A DNA stretch of 64,000 bases from Stratiolaelaps scimitus (GCA_019614645.1 JABWDB010000014.1:3844001-3908000); one strand, 5' to 3'; shown: positions 46,761 to 59,619, numbered from the stretch's first letter. Notes: generated from the sequence alone by a model not told the origin. Made by a program: numbers and translations.

Positions 46761-46803
46761 CTCAGTGTTTGAAAGGAAGCCACGTTCCAGCGGCACTCTA
46801 ATA

Positions 46804-48700
46804 TATATGCCAACTGGTGCTTTTGCACAAATTGGATTACGGAAATTGGAAATAAATAGATAGATATGAGACCGTGCGAATAAACACGCCATTTCATATG
46901 AATCGCCAAGGTGACCTCACCATCATTCGTACGCATGTACATACGTATCCAACGGTATTTCTCCAACAGAACAGAGAACGATGTTCGCCTGTAGTGGTTC
47001 CTCTCCCACCGAGAGGCGCACTGCCACTCCACAGGAACTAGGGACCAGCTTCGTGATCAGCAACAACAACGGCACCAGCAGCAGCAGTAGCAGCAACAAC
47101 AACAACACAAACAACGTATGACCCCCCAAGCCCTCTTCAGTCTTCTTCATGCAACATCGTTGACGTCATCATGGCACGTGTGCCCGAGCCGAGCGGTAAC
47201 GTACAGAAAACGTCTCTCTCTCTCTCTCTCTCTCTATTTGTTTCTACCCCTCACAACGAACCTCTCGTACCCCTTGTGCCCTCATCTCAACAACGCCTGC
47301 TCGTCTTCGCGGCCATGTGTCTGCCTTACGAAGATGCTTCAGGCTCCATATCTTTCTGGGTGTTCAGCGCATTGTCACCACCACCGCCGCCATCGGCAGC
47401 GCCACTAGAGCTGCTGGGCGATGTGTTGACAGAGCGGCCGACTCTTCACGTCGATGCCTTCAAAGGTCTATGAAGAGAAGGTTGGAGAACGGAGATTTGG
47501 CGGCCAAGGCAAGGCGAGACGAGACGAAGCGAAGAAGATAGCAATGATGGAGTAGGTAGTTATTGTGTATAAGGGAGGCTAGCTGCTTCGTCTTCCACTG
47601 CTCGAAGATGGGGCCTCGCCACTGCCGGCGGCTCTCTGCGGCCTCCTTCGTTACGCCGACATCCTTTCTCCCGGGGCCGGCTCCGGCTTCTCTTTGCTAT
47701 ATCTCCCTTGGTCGCCGTTCCTCTCTTCCACTTTTCATGCTCGGTGTAAACCTACAATGCCCCTTCCAATAGGCCCACCGTCGCACATGCTGCCTGTTCG
47801 TCGGGCAGCCAACCTCCTTCTTTTCCCCTCCTCTACATCCTCTCGTCGAGCGGCGTTGGCATCGCTTTCCCTGCGATCCGCTTGTGCCTGCTGACTACCG
47901 CGGCATCACGGGGGCCGGCCGGCCGGCCAGCCAACGCGGGGGGGGGGTCACCAAACACCCAACCAACTACCCAGTCAGCCAGTTAGACAGCAAGCGACGC
48001 CGAAAACAGCGTCAGGGCTAGCCAGCCTCACTACAGCAGCTACCGGAAGAGAGACTCCGGAAGTTGGCTCAGCCGCTCCTGCTGTTACCTGGCGCTGTCG
48101 TGCCGGAGGCCTAAAAACACCATCGGCTGCAGCAAACAGCCACCACTGCCTGCTCTGCCTGCCTATCAGATCCAACGGCGGCAGGGGATCTCGTTGTAGG
48201 AATACCTTCGGCTTCCAGCCACTTCCGGCGTGTGCGAGGAGCCAAAAGCGTTGTAGAACTGCGGCCAATAGCCTCTCAGCAGCATCAGGAGCAGCAGCAG
48301 CAACGAAGCTGCGAACTCTGGGGGTAAACTACCCCCGCTCATAGGCAACAGCAGCAGAGCTGTAGCAGCAGCAGCAGCAGCAGCTGGTGCTGATGCACAT
48401 CCACGAACCTATTCGGTGTCGTTATAACAACGGGAGTGGCCGCCGCGATTATGGCGCCCCTAGCGGTTGGTGTGGTTGGCGCCGCTCGTTCAACCGCTCC
48501 TGTTACTGATGTTGTCGTTGCTGTATCCGTTGTTGTCGTTGTTGCTGTTGATGTTGTTGTTGTTGTTGTTGTCGGTAAAGTGTAACTGTAAGGGCCTCTT
48601 CATCAAGTTGACAACCAGCACTCACACGGAACGCAAACGGCAGGAGTTCGGCGGGGGGTTTTCAGAGTCCGGGGAGGAGACGAAACGCCGTGCGGATACG
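46804..48700. other. GC-rich DNA with CAG/CT repeats, no gene supported
   Basis: CAG/CAA triplets at 47060-47110, a CT run at 47215-47236, GGCC repeats at 47914-47930 and a G run at 47938-47947, then CAG triplets at 48288-48384. The open frames overlap and are low-complexity. Confidence 0.5.
48530..48573. repeat. (TTG)n imperfect triplet repeat
   Basis: Imperfect TTG/GTC triplets. In one frame it encodes Leu runs and in another Cys/Val, producing a false hydrophobic peptide. Confidence 0.85.
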
Positions 48701-51200
48701 GAAGCGCAATGTCAAACATTACTTTAGCAGTACACGCAGACATCGCGAGACTCGCAGTACTTGACCGGTGGCACCAGCGGGGCAGCGGGCTCTGCCGACC
48801 GCCGCTGCTGCGGCTGCCGCCGGCACTGCCTTACCTCCATTCGACACAGCACACCCGCTGAGTGGAACGCTACTGACAGCTCGCTTCGCCGTCCATCGGT
48901 GCTCGTCCGTTCGGTCCAAGCAAACAAATTGTGTCTGGTCACATGAGGGCAGCCCGGCGCCTGTTGGCGGCCGCTCTGGCCAGCGAACAGCCACAGAGCA
49001 AGCACAGAGAGACGGCGGCGAACGATGGAAGAAGGTTCGTACTCTGTGAATCTCGGTGTTGCCTCCGCTGTTCAGTGTTGCGGGCTGGGACGACGAACAA
49101 TAACTGGCCGGAACCTCGCAAATAATGAAATCGTTCTATCAAATCGTTCGGGTTCGTGAATGTTGCAGAACGATGTTGTGAAACGGGCTGTGAAATTGAG
49201 CGAAAAATGACATTTCAACAACAGAATGGAAATTGGCAGCAGCAGCCGCAGCAACGGCAATCGTAGAACGTGCGGCCGCTGTCGAACACCTCCAAGCAAC
49301 TGGCAATGATGGTGAACGCGTTTAATTAAACGTGAATGCAAATCAGCATGTTCCATGAGCCAAATCACTTGAGAATCACCGAGCGAGGATTCCAATGACG
49401 TCGCCCCTTGGACGAGATGGTCGGGAGATCGCCGGAAGGAATTCCGGTTGTTGTTTTTGTTATTGCTGTTGTTGTTGTTGTTGTTGTTTGAAAATTCGCC
49501 ACCATGAACACATCACAATCACGGCAAGCTCCACCAGACCGCTAAAAACCGTTTGAGATCATTGAACGCCGATGCACAAACATAACCGTATACAGGCAGA
49601 ATTTACAGGCTGAAGGAAGGGATATGAACGCCCCCAAGAATATTTCGATTCTTCCCCTGCTCATCTCGTTTTTCTTGCCGTCTGCCCTTGCGAATCGACG
49701 TCTGAGAAGCACAGATTTCCTCGATGTCCGCCTCTGTTCCAATGGTTTGGGCGGCACACCTCCTCGGTGTCTCTCCTTTGCTGTACTGCTGCAAGGGACC
49801 CAGAAGCCGATTCGTGTCCACGTATCGTCCGCTGTATTCGGCCACTAGAGAAAATCTCAACTTTCTTCTCGATGTATGTCGCCATAGCCTCAGCTGCTGT
49901 CGCTGATTCATTCTCTGATTCCGTACGCCATCCATCGGTAGCTTCGCCTTAGGCTGCTGCTGGTGCTGCTGCTGGCCAAGGAGTTGGTGGGCCCTGCAAG
50001 CAAAGTGAATCAGCGGGCAAGACTAGTCGGCAGCGACCAGCCAGGAAGGAATGAAGGCAGACAACCAACCCTCCATTACCACGAGACGACACCGAATCGG
50101 GCTGGCAATGGGATCGTTCTCTTATATACACTCGTACGAGTTTGCTGGCGGCGGCAGCAGCAGCAGCAGTCCTTCCATTGGGGGTCCGATAGGCGCAGCT
50201 CTACAGTCAGACAGGCGAGCAGGAGAGCGCGGCATCATTCGAGTCTGCTGACTTGGTCTCGCCTTGGTCGATGTTCACCGTACCATTTCATGCGAGACGA
50301 CGGCGGACAGAGCAGGCACACGGCTCGGCGAGACGGGGCCAGGCCGAGTAAAGGAAAAGAAAGAAAGAACGATGAGAAGGATCTGCAATAGCAACGAAGA
50401 GCAGTCGCGCGTGCAGCCGCCGCGGCCGCTATTGGCTCGGCCATCCGCTATGGCCGTCGCCGTCGCCGTCGCCGTCGCGTTCTCATCCACGTCCGCGCAA
50501 TCCGACTTTGCCAACTCGCCCAGATGTCATCCATTCCCAGCCGTCGTGAGACTTTATTGAAAAGGCAGCCACACACACTCGTGGACATTCAACCAGCTAG
50601 CCAGCCAGCCAGCCACCCACCCACCCATCAAGGCAAACAACCAGCGCCGAGGAAAACGCAAGCCTTCTCCTATAACATACTATGCACTAGCCGCTTGTAG
50701 CACACGAGGCAGGCTGGATAGCGTGGCCAGGCTCCGACGGGATGAATGAACCTAGGGAGTGTCCAGTAGCTCGTGGCGGTGAGCACGGAGCTTCTCCGGC
50801 GACCCAACCTATTGGAGAGGTGGGACGTCGGACGCCGTCGTCTGAGGCAGCCGAAACGAAGGAGGCGCAATCGCGAGTCGTCGAGTGTATCGACGACGGA
50901 CGAAGCTACATAGACAACGACGCTGACAGGAGGTGACCGACGAAGCGCGTCCAAGCGGCCAGCCGCACACTTTATTCATAGACGAGCCATCCATTGCCTG
51001 GCCACCGCTCTTGGCCTTCTGATGATAACGCAACTCGGCGCAGGCTGACGTGAGCCACTCCCTAAAGGTTCCAACGCTTGTCTAACGTCGATTGGTCGGT
51101 GGTGGTGGAACTTCCCTTGAAATGTGCACGTTGGACGGTGCAGGCCAACGTCGAGAGGCGTTTCGACGAATCTCCACACGTGTTTGCGCGAATCATGCTA
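48700..51200. other. CpG-rich, triplet-rich DNA, no gene supported
   Basis: Frames of 60-140 codons are open on both strands across most of this stretch, as expected from high GC and CAG/GCC repeats. I see no conserved domain. It could contain promoters or 5' UTRs. Confidence 0.45.
49447..49489. repeat. (TTG)n triplet repeat
   Basis: An almost pure TTG run over about 25 bases inside a 43-base imperfect tract. Confidence 0.9.
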
Positions 51201-51789
51201 ATCGGGTTACAGCCAACACAAGTAAGACTGAGTCTCCTGTTCGCTCCGAAGGTGGGACGCCCCCCGACGAATGAAACGAACCAATGCAACGATGGCAGAC
51301 ATAACGGACAACGATAAACGAGTTAAACGCCTCTCTCAATGTCGAAACGGGTGTGTTGATTCCGTATGACATATCATACAACAGCACAATTTGTACCTCG
51401 AATGTGTATCGTACACTCAGCATCCGCCATACTATGAGATCTATGAATCTTAAGCGAGCTTTACAGCTGGGTGAGTTGTATAGGCTTGTACGCCCAAGAG
51501 ACCACATATTTTACAACTTTTCCAACTTGCAAGGTGTTGTGCACTCGATATTGATCTGTACAAGCTATAATAATTTTGTTATTCATATACAGTGTTGAAG
51601 GTTGTAATGAGTGGTATGCTCTGTCCTTATACATATGTGAACTATAATAAATATACAACATATTCCTATGTATGCATATATACACACTCGATACATGTTC
51701 GAATCTAATCATTCAAAAATGTCTGTACTGCTTCCAGTTTGGAGGCCCTACCTCACAAAAAAAACATATTCCAGCGTTTGGGACGGTGC

Positions 51790-52066
51790 AATCGAAGTTT
51801 ATACGAAGAGTCGGTCTGCGTTGTGATGTTCCGAAGGAACTAGTGCGCCTTCCCCCCTAATGACGATATTAAATGCTACGGACATCCGCTTGTTTCAGCG
51901 ACTAAAACCAAACAGCTCTGTCAAACATTTCATCGAATTTCGTCCTTACCCTCTGCGCAGTGGACGCACAGCGTGGACTACATCGTTCGTGCGTGCCGAA
52001 AAGCTAAATAATTCGATCTCTTGTAGAGTCTCACGTCTCATACGAGACCGACGACGTGGCCATTAG
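51790..52066 (+). pseudogene. Possible LINE reverse transcriptase C-terminal relic
   Basis: Two plus-strand frames, one base-shift apart, give segments with the layout of non-LTR ORF2 C termini. First comes TVQSKFIRRVGLRCDVPKEL (about 51788-51850), like the Q-x-x-F-x-R-x segment. Then comes YPLRSGRTAWTTSFVRAEKL with NNSISCRVSRLIRD (about 51945-52050), like the R-x-x-R...F...R-T...NS-x-x-x-R pattern near the end. Stops and a frame change break it. The match is by pattern only, so a chance resemblance remains possible. Confidence 0.4.
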
Positions 52067-52867
52067 CCATTACTACAAATGTAATCATTCTCTACGCTTC
52101 TACAAACGTATGTAATTACTTTGATGATTTCTACAGCACCCTTTTTGGTTAATGAAGATATCTTTGTATCGCATTGTGTTGTATTATACTGTCGGTAGCT
52201 GCCTACATCGAGAGATATTTCTATGTATGCTTACAGACACATCGTAATTGAGCAATTAAGCTCAACCTTACTCGCCAGCACACTCGCAGCGACTTGGTTT
52301 AGGTACTACGGATAGCACATCACAGAAAGAATTAATCTATAATATATACATCAATCGTAGCATCCAGTATCAATAACGGCATTAGCTCTTAAAGCATAAA
52401 ACATACAATATGTGTGTGTGTGAATGAGTTCATTTTTGTCCTGATTTATTCCTTCTCTACCCTGTCCCCATGAGCACGTAATGCAGGGCAACTATTCCCG
52501 CCGGTTGGAGCACACACCACTGTAAATCACTTTGCGAATAAGGTTACACACACACACACACGCACTACATATTCTCTGCCTTTTGTTTTTGTTCATAAAA
52601 CACGAGCAAGCCGGATCGTCTAGCGACTGCGTGCGTGGGCATCCGTAATCAAGTTTGATATAGTGTTGCACTGTCAAAGGACACATCTGGCGTCATCATT
52701 CCCCGTGGGGGTGAGGCCTGTGTGGCCGCATCTTCGGGGCACACACACACACTCGGCCAGCAGCAGCCGAGTCAGGCCGAGCGGGCGGGCGGGCGGGGCA
52801 ATTCGACACGAGGCAAATAATCACCGAGAACGTGCTTAGCGAGCTGACCAAAGGCGCTCTGTTGCAG

Positions 52868-53230
52868 TGGTGGACGTTTCGGAGAAGGCCCGCAATAGCG
52901 ACAGACGGAAACCTTTTCGCTCCATTCTAGTCATTGGAGTCAGCCAGGCGCGACGAATTCCGTTAACGGCGGCGGCGGTGGCGGCGGCGGCTTCTTCTCC
53001 CGCGTCTCATCTGCATCGCGTCGGCGATGTTTCTGCTTTCGGCGATGGTGATTGCGGGGCTGGTGCGGGCAGCAAAAGCGGTTCCGATGCGGCGGCGGCG
53101 GCGGCCGCGCTCTCTGTAGTAGCACCAGTGATAGTGGCAGCAGTACGACGATCACCACCACCACACGGGAAAACAAACACGATTCGAGGAAGCTTTCACA
53201 TCTAGATCCCTACAGAAATAACCTGCACCG
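52868..53230 (+). other. CpG-rich GCG-repeat stretch, possible 5' UTR or promoter
   Basis: GGC/GCG triplet runs at 52970-52992 and 53089-53107 give poly-Ala or poly-Gly depending on the frame, and all three plus-strand frames are largely open. The block starts after an acceptor-like gctctgttgcag (52867). It ends with an in-frame TAA just before the ATG at 53231. Confidence 0.4.
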
Positions 53231-53279
53231 ATGTCGACCCGCCTTCGTGAGCAGTACCAGAAGCTGCGGCGACGTCAGG
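53231..53279 (+). CDS. Candidate first coding exon
   Basis: ATG at 53231 follows an in-frame TAA nine bases upstream, which fixes the start. It gives MSTRLREQYQKLRRRQ, a charged helical segment, and meets a moderate donor (CAGG then gtggctg, intron from 53280). The upstream DNA is CpG- and GCG-rich, as at animal promoters. The frame stays open further right (to 53476) but becomes low-complexity. I do not recognise the protein. Confidence 0.3.
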
Positions 53280-53479
53280 GTGGCTGTGGCTTGTTGCCGC
53301 GGTTTGCAGCACCCGAGTTTAGTTTTAGGCCAATGGCCAGCCAGCCAGCCAGTCAGTCAACTATCTTGAAGGACACTCCAACGAAAGAACGTACCCGCCT
53401 CACAAATCAGAACAGCAACCCGTTGAAAGTCGAGCCCAATCGAAGCTGCCAGTGGCAGCCCATCCCCATCCAGTGACTG

Positions 53480-56400
53480 GAAGAAATATGACGATGGGGG
53501 AGCTGGCGCTTGTCGCAGTTAACATTTCGCGCAGTCAGATAGACAGACAATGCCAATGACAGACCGCTGATGAGGGCCGCCATCGAGTTGAGTTGAGTTG
53601 AGTTTAGCGAAGTGGGAAACCAATAGGCTACGGGGGACGTTTCCAACGACGAATCCAACCCAACAACACGACCGAAACGGAGGCCCCAACTAGAAGGAAA
53701 TCGACGGCGACACCGCTAAGGAAACTAGTTATTTCATCACTTCCCGGGAAGGATCCGCCTGGAGGCTGGCTAACCGATTTCGAATTCGTTCCATTTGGTA
53801 TCGCACGAGACTGGACGAGGTCCAATCGGTCGCTGGCCGACCCAACGCTCAACGTAAAAAGCGATGAGATTGGCAGCATCAGAACGAGAATATTATGCTG
53901 GTATGTGTGTGCGTGAGTGTGGGTGTGTGTGCGCCCAAAGTGAGGTGCATGTGTTCCTTTGTCTGTACATCAGCGCGAGTTAAGAGATGAGGAAATTGGT
54001 TATTCTCGCTTCTGGTGTCCCAGGTGTCTGCTCTGCGACCTGCCGATACAGCCGATACAGCCTGGCTAACCAGTCCTGGTGACCGACCTCAAAGCTAATC
54101 TTAGCATTGTCACAGCAATTCCCTCAGCTGGTGCTGCTCGAGCGTTAGCCAACGCTTCTCGATCGTTTCCCTATTCTCACTCCACTTCTTGCCGCAGTTT
54201 CGGGGCCGTGCAGCCGATGTGTGCCTGTGTGTGGTTCTATGACCGGCTGCGGTAGTTCGGTGCGCCTCCAACCAGATATCGGTTCTCGGTCTTCCAATCA
54301 GACCCAGAGACATTCGCACATGGGCCTCCCCCGCCGTTGGACCCATGCGCCAACGGCTGCACACGGCCCTTCTATAATACCATTGCGGGGCGCGGCCCGA
54401 TCCAACGCCCTCAGGCGAAAGAGAATTTCCTCTACTCGGTCTCTGAAGGGCGATTGTAGCGCTGACCTTGCCGTCCCATTCGAGAGTGTTTCCTTGAGAA
54501 TTCCTCTTAACCCTACTACAAAGCATTGCCTTCACTGGATTTTCCTGTTCCCTTCTCCAGCATTTCTCAGGAGAGGGCTTCCTTGCGTTCAACTAGATAT
54601 ATGTGCCATATTTTTTCGCCCCGGCCCCCGTTCGACCCGCCACGCCAACCGTCGCCGCTTAATGTTGTACTTATTTTCTCTTTTTTTTTTTTTGGCAGAA
54701 GCAATTTCGTTCATTTTTTCGAATGACACAATTCGAGTAATTCGATTTCTCGAAGCCTACTACCCGATCGCTGCCAATCTATGTCTTGCCTTTCTGCCTA
54801 TCCCCCTCTGGTTAAATGGGCACCACCAGGACCCTCCATCCAGCCGCGTTGCGTGATCAAGTTCTCCATCAAAATATGGCAGTGGCCGGATGCAGTTCGA
54901 AGTTGCTGCCGTCCGTTACGAGATGCCCGGCTATGCTAGAAGAAAATCGACGACAACCGACGTCGGTTGAGGACGACGTCGGTCAGATGCACTTTCGTCT
55001 GAGCAGGCCGCCATGGGCATGCACTGGTCACTGTTAGTTCTATGGCTATTTTTAGCAATCCGGAATAAACAGTCTCCAAGTCTCTCTCTCTCTCTCTCTC
55101 CCTCGTTCTCTCGACAAAATCCCGCTATGGCCAGATCCCTCTGCGCTGTCTAGCACTTCGTTAGTACCTACCCACACAAATACTCACGTATACCGGCACT
55201 CCCATAGCTTAGCACATCACCTAGAGGTGTGTTTAAGTCGGTATAGGCCAAACGCTGGTCGCCCTTGCCAACGCCGCTCTCTCCTATCTTTACTTCTTCC
55301 TTAGTGAATCGAACGGGCAGTGCAGTAAACGTTTATCTGTCGTGTAACTCCGGCCAGCATGCATCACCAACCCGATGCGCCCACCAACCCATGCAGTCAA
55401 GCGGTCGGCAGCAGGCTATGTGCGCGAACGAACGAATATATGTATGTATGTCTCTGTCTGCCCTCCTTCCCTTGACTCCCTCCGACGCCCGCACCCGCCC
55501 GAGGACGTAGTCGGAGGACGTAGTCGAACTCCGGACACGTTCCTTTTCGCTTGCCGCTCAGCCCCGTTCAAATCGCAGACTGCGGCAGCGCCGATCAATC
55601 GTTATTGATCGCCATCAAGGTTCTCTTATTGCGCCTTCGTCCAATAGCTGGCTGCTCTAGCGCGTTGCAGCCGAGGCCCCTTCCCGCAATCTTGCCCGTA
55701 TCTATCTGTCGGTCTATCTAACTATTCCAGTCGTTATCGATTCTGTTTACAAGGGCAAGAACGAGGAGAACGCGGTGGCAAGTGACCAAGGGCGCAACGA
55801 ACAAGGCATGGCATTGTCTAAGCTCTGGTTGGCGAACAGCAACAGAAGAACAGCTGCAGGCCGTCTTAATCATTGCATCGGTTAATTCGCCATCAATAAA
55901 TATTTGACTCCAGTGCTATTGCTGAGCATACCAGCAATCACGTATATGCCGCAATGATCAAGTGCTATAATCGTATAGCGATTGAAGCCTGGCTGACTCT
56001 GTTCGACAGGCGAAGCCACTCTACTAACTACTACGCTCCGAATCATCGGTGAATGTGTCCGTTGACCAGCGTTCGCCAGCAGAACCAAGCCATCCGTGCT
56101 CGTTGCATTGATGCAATATAAATATGGATCGCCGGCTGGATTTGAATGCAAGGCGCCAAGCCGACTATCAAGGCCTTCTCACGGAGTTGTATTTAGCTGA
56201 AGCTGAGCATCTGATCACAGAGTCGATTGTTAACGCAGTGCGGACCAGTGTCAAACTGACAGTGGTTTGGTTTACGCAGCAATTCCTGAAATGTTGCCTC
56301 GTCAACTCAATACAATGCATCGTGTCCTCGCGAGAGCGCAAAAAACCATCTAGCAACAGGCGAGCGATTAACATGAGGCGAGCGAGAGTGACGAGCGTAC

Positions 56401-56840
56401 GGAATAGGCATTGGCTGAAACCTTACTGACGGAAGCACATATCAACTCATCCAGCAAATTCGTCCGCTCAAGCAGCAATTTCCTATCGGCCTTTACCAAA
56501 ACGAATCGCATAAACCTGATGTCATTGATATCGTTTGACGGCTAGGACCAGTGGCAACAAAGTGCACCCTCAGGTTGCACTCCGTATGACTAAACATCGC
56601 CAACAGGCAAAGGATAGGCTGAATGTTGACTCGTCCACCCCCGTCAGGCTCTGACCACGAAATTCGAACATCGGAAAATCGCACGTTCTTGTCGCAATGC
56701 ATTGCCATATAGGCAAGCACAAAGGTTGTCCAGTGTCGTATGCGGTCTAGAAGGGTCAATGTCTCTGTTTGTTTCAAAGACGACGTTGGTGACCCGGAAT
56801 CCCCTCTTGCAATAACACGAATAATGTGCACGTAACAGGT
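53480..56840. other. GC-rich DNA, no gene supported
   Basis: The longest frame (54221-54856, 211 codons) is opposed by an equally open frame (54110-54592) and shows no domain. A CT run lies at 55081-55101. Nothing else is supportable. Confidence 0.5.
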
Positions 56841-56844
56841 CAAG

Positions 56845-57005
56845 ACTAGTGGCGTGGCGCAATCGAAGAAGAGACGCAGGTCCACGGGTTCGATCCCCAC
56901 CGTTGCAGATATGCATTTGAAGTGGTCCGTCTTATGGACCAATGCCGAAAGCAGTTGTTCTGTGGACTGGGTTAAATGTTGGCTGTAGGTCAGCCCGGAA
57001 AATTT
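56845..57005 (+). repeat. tRNA-derived SINE, copy 3
   Basis: The box A-like segment (agtggcgtggcgcaa) starts near 56848 and box B (gggttcgatcc) is at 56886-56896. Copies 1 and 3 share the block gcaggtc.acgggttcgatc around box B, then ccgtctta and aatgccgaa. The copy ends near ggtcagcccggaaaattta. The long minus-strand reading frame covering this place is a by-product of the SINE and is not annotated as a gene. Confidence 0.75.
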
Positions 57006-59360
57006 ATTTACCGTAGGTGATGACAAATATTTTGAATTTTTTCGGTTTTCCAAGAACACGGACGTCGGCCAAGGCAATGACCAAGGAACTAACGTTTTGG
57101 TGGGCTGATGGTGCCATCACTCTGTTTCGCGTGACGACTCGTTCCGAGACTGGATGAAGGCACAAGCTAATTTCGTCTTTACCGGCTCTAGCTAAATATT
57201 GTGCTATAGACATGAAATGTGGACGAGAGCAGGAGGCAGTGCAGACAAGATCAACCAGCTACGAGTGACAGGGAACGCCTCCTTCAGCTGCTGTGAGCTA
57301 GCCAACAAGCTGAGACGAGTGGACGTCCACAAGGCCAACTCGGCCTTCATAAATGGCGATAAACATATCGCTAGAAGAGCGAAGCGAAGTCTACTAGAAC
57401 GCTGTATGAAGGAATTCTCGCCTTGCACACAGCGAAATCCCCGTGAGCATGCAAGCTTTGCAACAAACCGTCCTGGCCCCGCTGACGATGCGACGGCTTC
57501 GGGCAAAAGCGGTCCGGTCAGTGATTTAGGAAGTGTCTGCCTAATTGCCAATATGACTGGCTGTCTGCCCGGATGGAAGTGAGTCAGTCAAGCATGCCAT
57601 CCAGCTCCTTGACGCGTATTGCGGAACGCTCGAGAGGACGAAGAGCCTTGGAATTGTGTTTTCTGTCACGATAACTGGACCAATGAGGACACTCAGTAGT
57701 ACCACGTGCTATAGATACTAGCGCAGGACGGGTTCTGCTGAAAACCAGCTGGCAGAGAACGGATACTTGGTTGAGCGCCTCTCACTGTTCGTGTTATGCC
57801 GTAAAATTTATGAAAATTATGCCCTTCGACAAATTGGTCTCATTTCCTGGCGGCACCCTTGTCATTCGTCACCTCTCATGCCGTCAACGCTGTCTTCGCA
57901 AAGCTCGCTCCCCAGCGGGATAAGACGTGGTCCATATGCCTAACGTACATGTAACAAAAGCCTCCTCCTAATCGACACCGAAGATGATATCTTCCATTCC
58001 ATCACGCGAGGATGGACCCTGCAACCATCGCATATGCTGCTCACCACAATGCTGCAGAGCACGTTAGATATGCGGCGAATGCCCCAAGGATTTGCACCGA
58101 CGACCAAAGAAGGAAGTGGTTTACTCGAAACTGCATGACCCGTACAATAATATCAGAGGGACCGCAGCTTTCAGATTCAAATCATCATATTCCCACCCAC
58201 TGTGCGCACGGCCCAGCTCAGGCCTGTACGCATGCTAGCTTTTACTATGACGAACTGGAATACAAATAATTTTAGCGCGACCCGTTCTGTACCAGTGCCG
58301 CGGCGATCTCGACACCGAGAAGAACTGCTAAGTATTTCTAATAGCCCAACAATACGAATTTCGGCAGGGACCAAATACCTGCCATCTGCTAGCCTGAGTC
58401 AGCCTATCGGCTTAGTATGTATAGGTATATATGTATGGGTAGATTGGTGCAGGTGTGTACATGTATGGCGGTGCGTACGTCTGCCATATCACCTTATCAT
58501 GTCGCCTCTCTGCGTGAGATACACTTTGACATTGGCGGCTGTCTCCAGGACGTTCGTCCCTAGGTCCGCCTCTTCGTCGACTCGACAGTCCGAAATTCCT
58601 CCGGATCGCTCCTCCGAGTTCCTGATCCTCGCCCCCCCCCCCCATCCGGACGGGGGCGGAGCCGTTGTCCCATAGGAATCGTCGTCGCCGTCTCCACTTT
58701 ACCGTTCTAATGAATCAATAGGATTCCTCTTGCCGACGTCGGAGTACACAGAACGGGCTCAAAGAAAGGCAGCCGAGAGCAGGACGCAGCAGGGGCGACG
58801 GCGGCGACGCTGCTGCTGAACCAGCGACCAATAGGGAAGCGAAGCCCGGCACGTACGGTGTCACCCACACAAGCAGCGGCCTGTGCGGCAGAAACGAATT
58901 GGGGGACAACTGACTCTCGCCGTCTAGAAGAGCGTGGCCCAGGGGAGGTGATGTTTTGGGCCAGCCAGACGCGTACAAATATTCAACTCAATTCCCTCTA
59001 CAAACGTCTCGACGGCCACGGACGATAAAGGAAGAATAGCAGCAGTTGAAGAACGAGAGGAAGCAGGAGGAGACCCATTGCCGCTGATGCTGCTGCCGGC
59101 CAAAGCTGGGCTGGGCTGTACGGGAAAGGTAGTGAGCGCTTTCGTCGTCGTCATCGGCCCCCGTAGGCAAAAGGTTTACAGTCATCGGAGTCAGACTGGA
59201 TCGTGCGGCGGCTCGTTTGAGGGGGACGGCTCCCGAATCGTTTTACAGTGGTTCGTCGAAGCCAGGCGTTGCATTGGTGTTCACATCTATCACGACGGTG
59301 GAGGCGGAGGCTGTGCGAGGGTTCGACTAGGTAGTGGCTGGCGGCCAGGTCACTGCTAGC
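57006..59360. other. No gene recognised
   Basis: Frames at 57199-57582 (plus) and 57204-57551 (minus) overlap, so at most one is real; neither is recognised. A poly-C run is at 58633-58642. Confidence 0.5.
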
Positions 59361-59369
59361 TAGAATATA

Positions 59370-59511
59370 ATGGGTAGCAGACCTGGCCAGTCGGGCCAAC
59401 AATTTCGTTGTCTGCGTTTGCCCGAACTCCTATCGCGTGGACGACTACGCCGCGTGCAGAAAATGCCGGTGTGCTATCGCAGACGGGCGACGATCGAACT
59501 TGGACCTACGG
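59370..59511 (+). CDS. Candidate exon ending at a strong splice donor
   Basis: A frame starting at ATG 59370 (MGSRPGQSGQQFRCLRLPEL...) reaches the donor CCTACG then gtgagtct at 59512. All three frames are open here, and one of the others is Cys-rich (VCVCPNSYRVDDYAACRKCR), so the true frame is not settled. The donor is the main reason to list it. Confidence 0.22.
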
Positions 59512-59619
59512 TGAGTCTACTGTTGTTGTCATTCCAGGCCTCTGTGGTGCGCGGTCCCCTCGAACGACTCCGGTCCTCGAGGCAAAGGACCTCATCGACC
59601 ATCGACAGACCACTTTAGA

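Larger units (their letters stand above)
46048..46801 (-). mobile_element. Mariner element, internally deleted
   Basis: The element is 754 bases long and lies between TA dinucleotides (46046-46047 and 46802-46803), the target-site duplication of mariner. The two ends are inverted repeats: the left begins ttagggtgttccgttcgaac and the right, in reverse complement, begins ttagagtgccgctggaacg. The transposase is on the minus strand in two pieces. A full mariner is about 1250-1300 bases, so about 500 bases are missing, mostly the middle of the gene. It cannot make transposase but could once have been mobilised in trans through its ends. Confidence 0.85.

Noticed and set aside
47914..47930. GGCC repeats as a regulatory palindrome
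   Set aside because: Such repeats arise easily in GC-rich low-complexity DNA; no other evidence of function.
48467..48727. Very hydrophobic frame resembling a signal peptide
   Set aside because: The Leu runs come from the TTG/CTG triplet repeat.
54221..54856. 211-codon plus-strand frame
   Set aside because: Overlaps an open 160-codon minus-strand frame; low-information composition and no recognisable motif.
56493..57077. 194-codon minus-strand frame
   Set aside because: It runs through the antisense of SINE copy 3; the GIEPVDLR word is the reverse of the tRNA box B. No other coding support.
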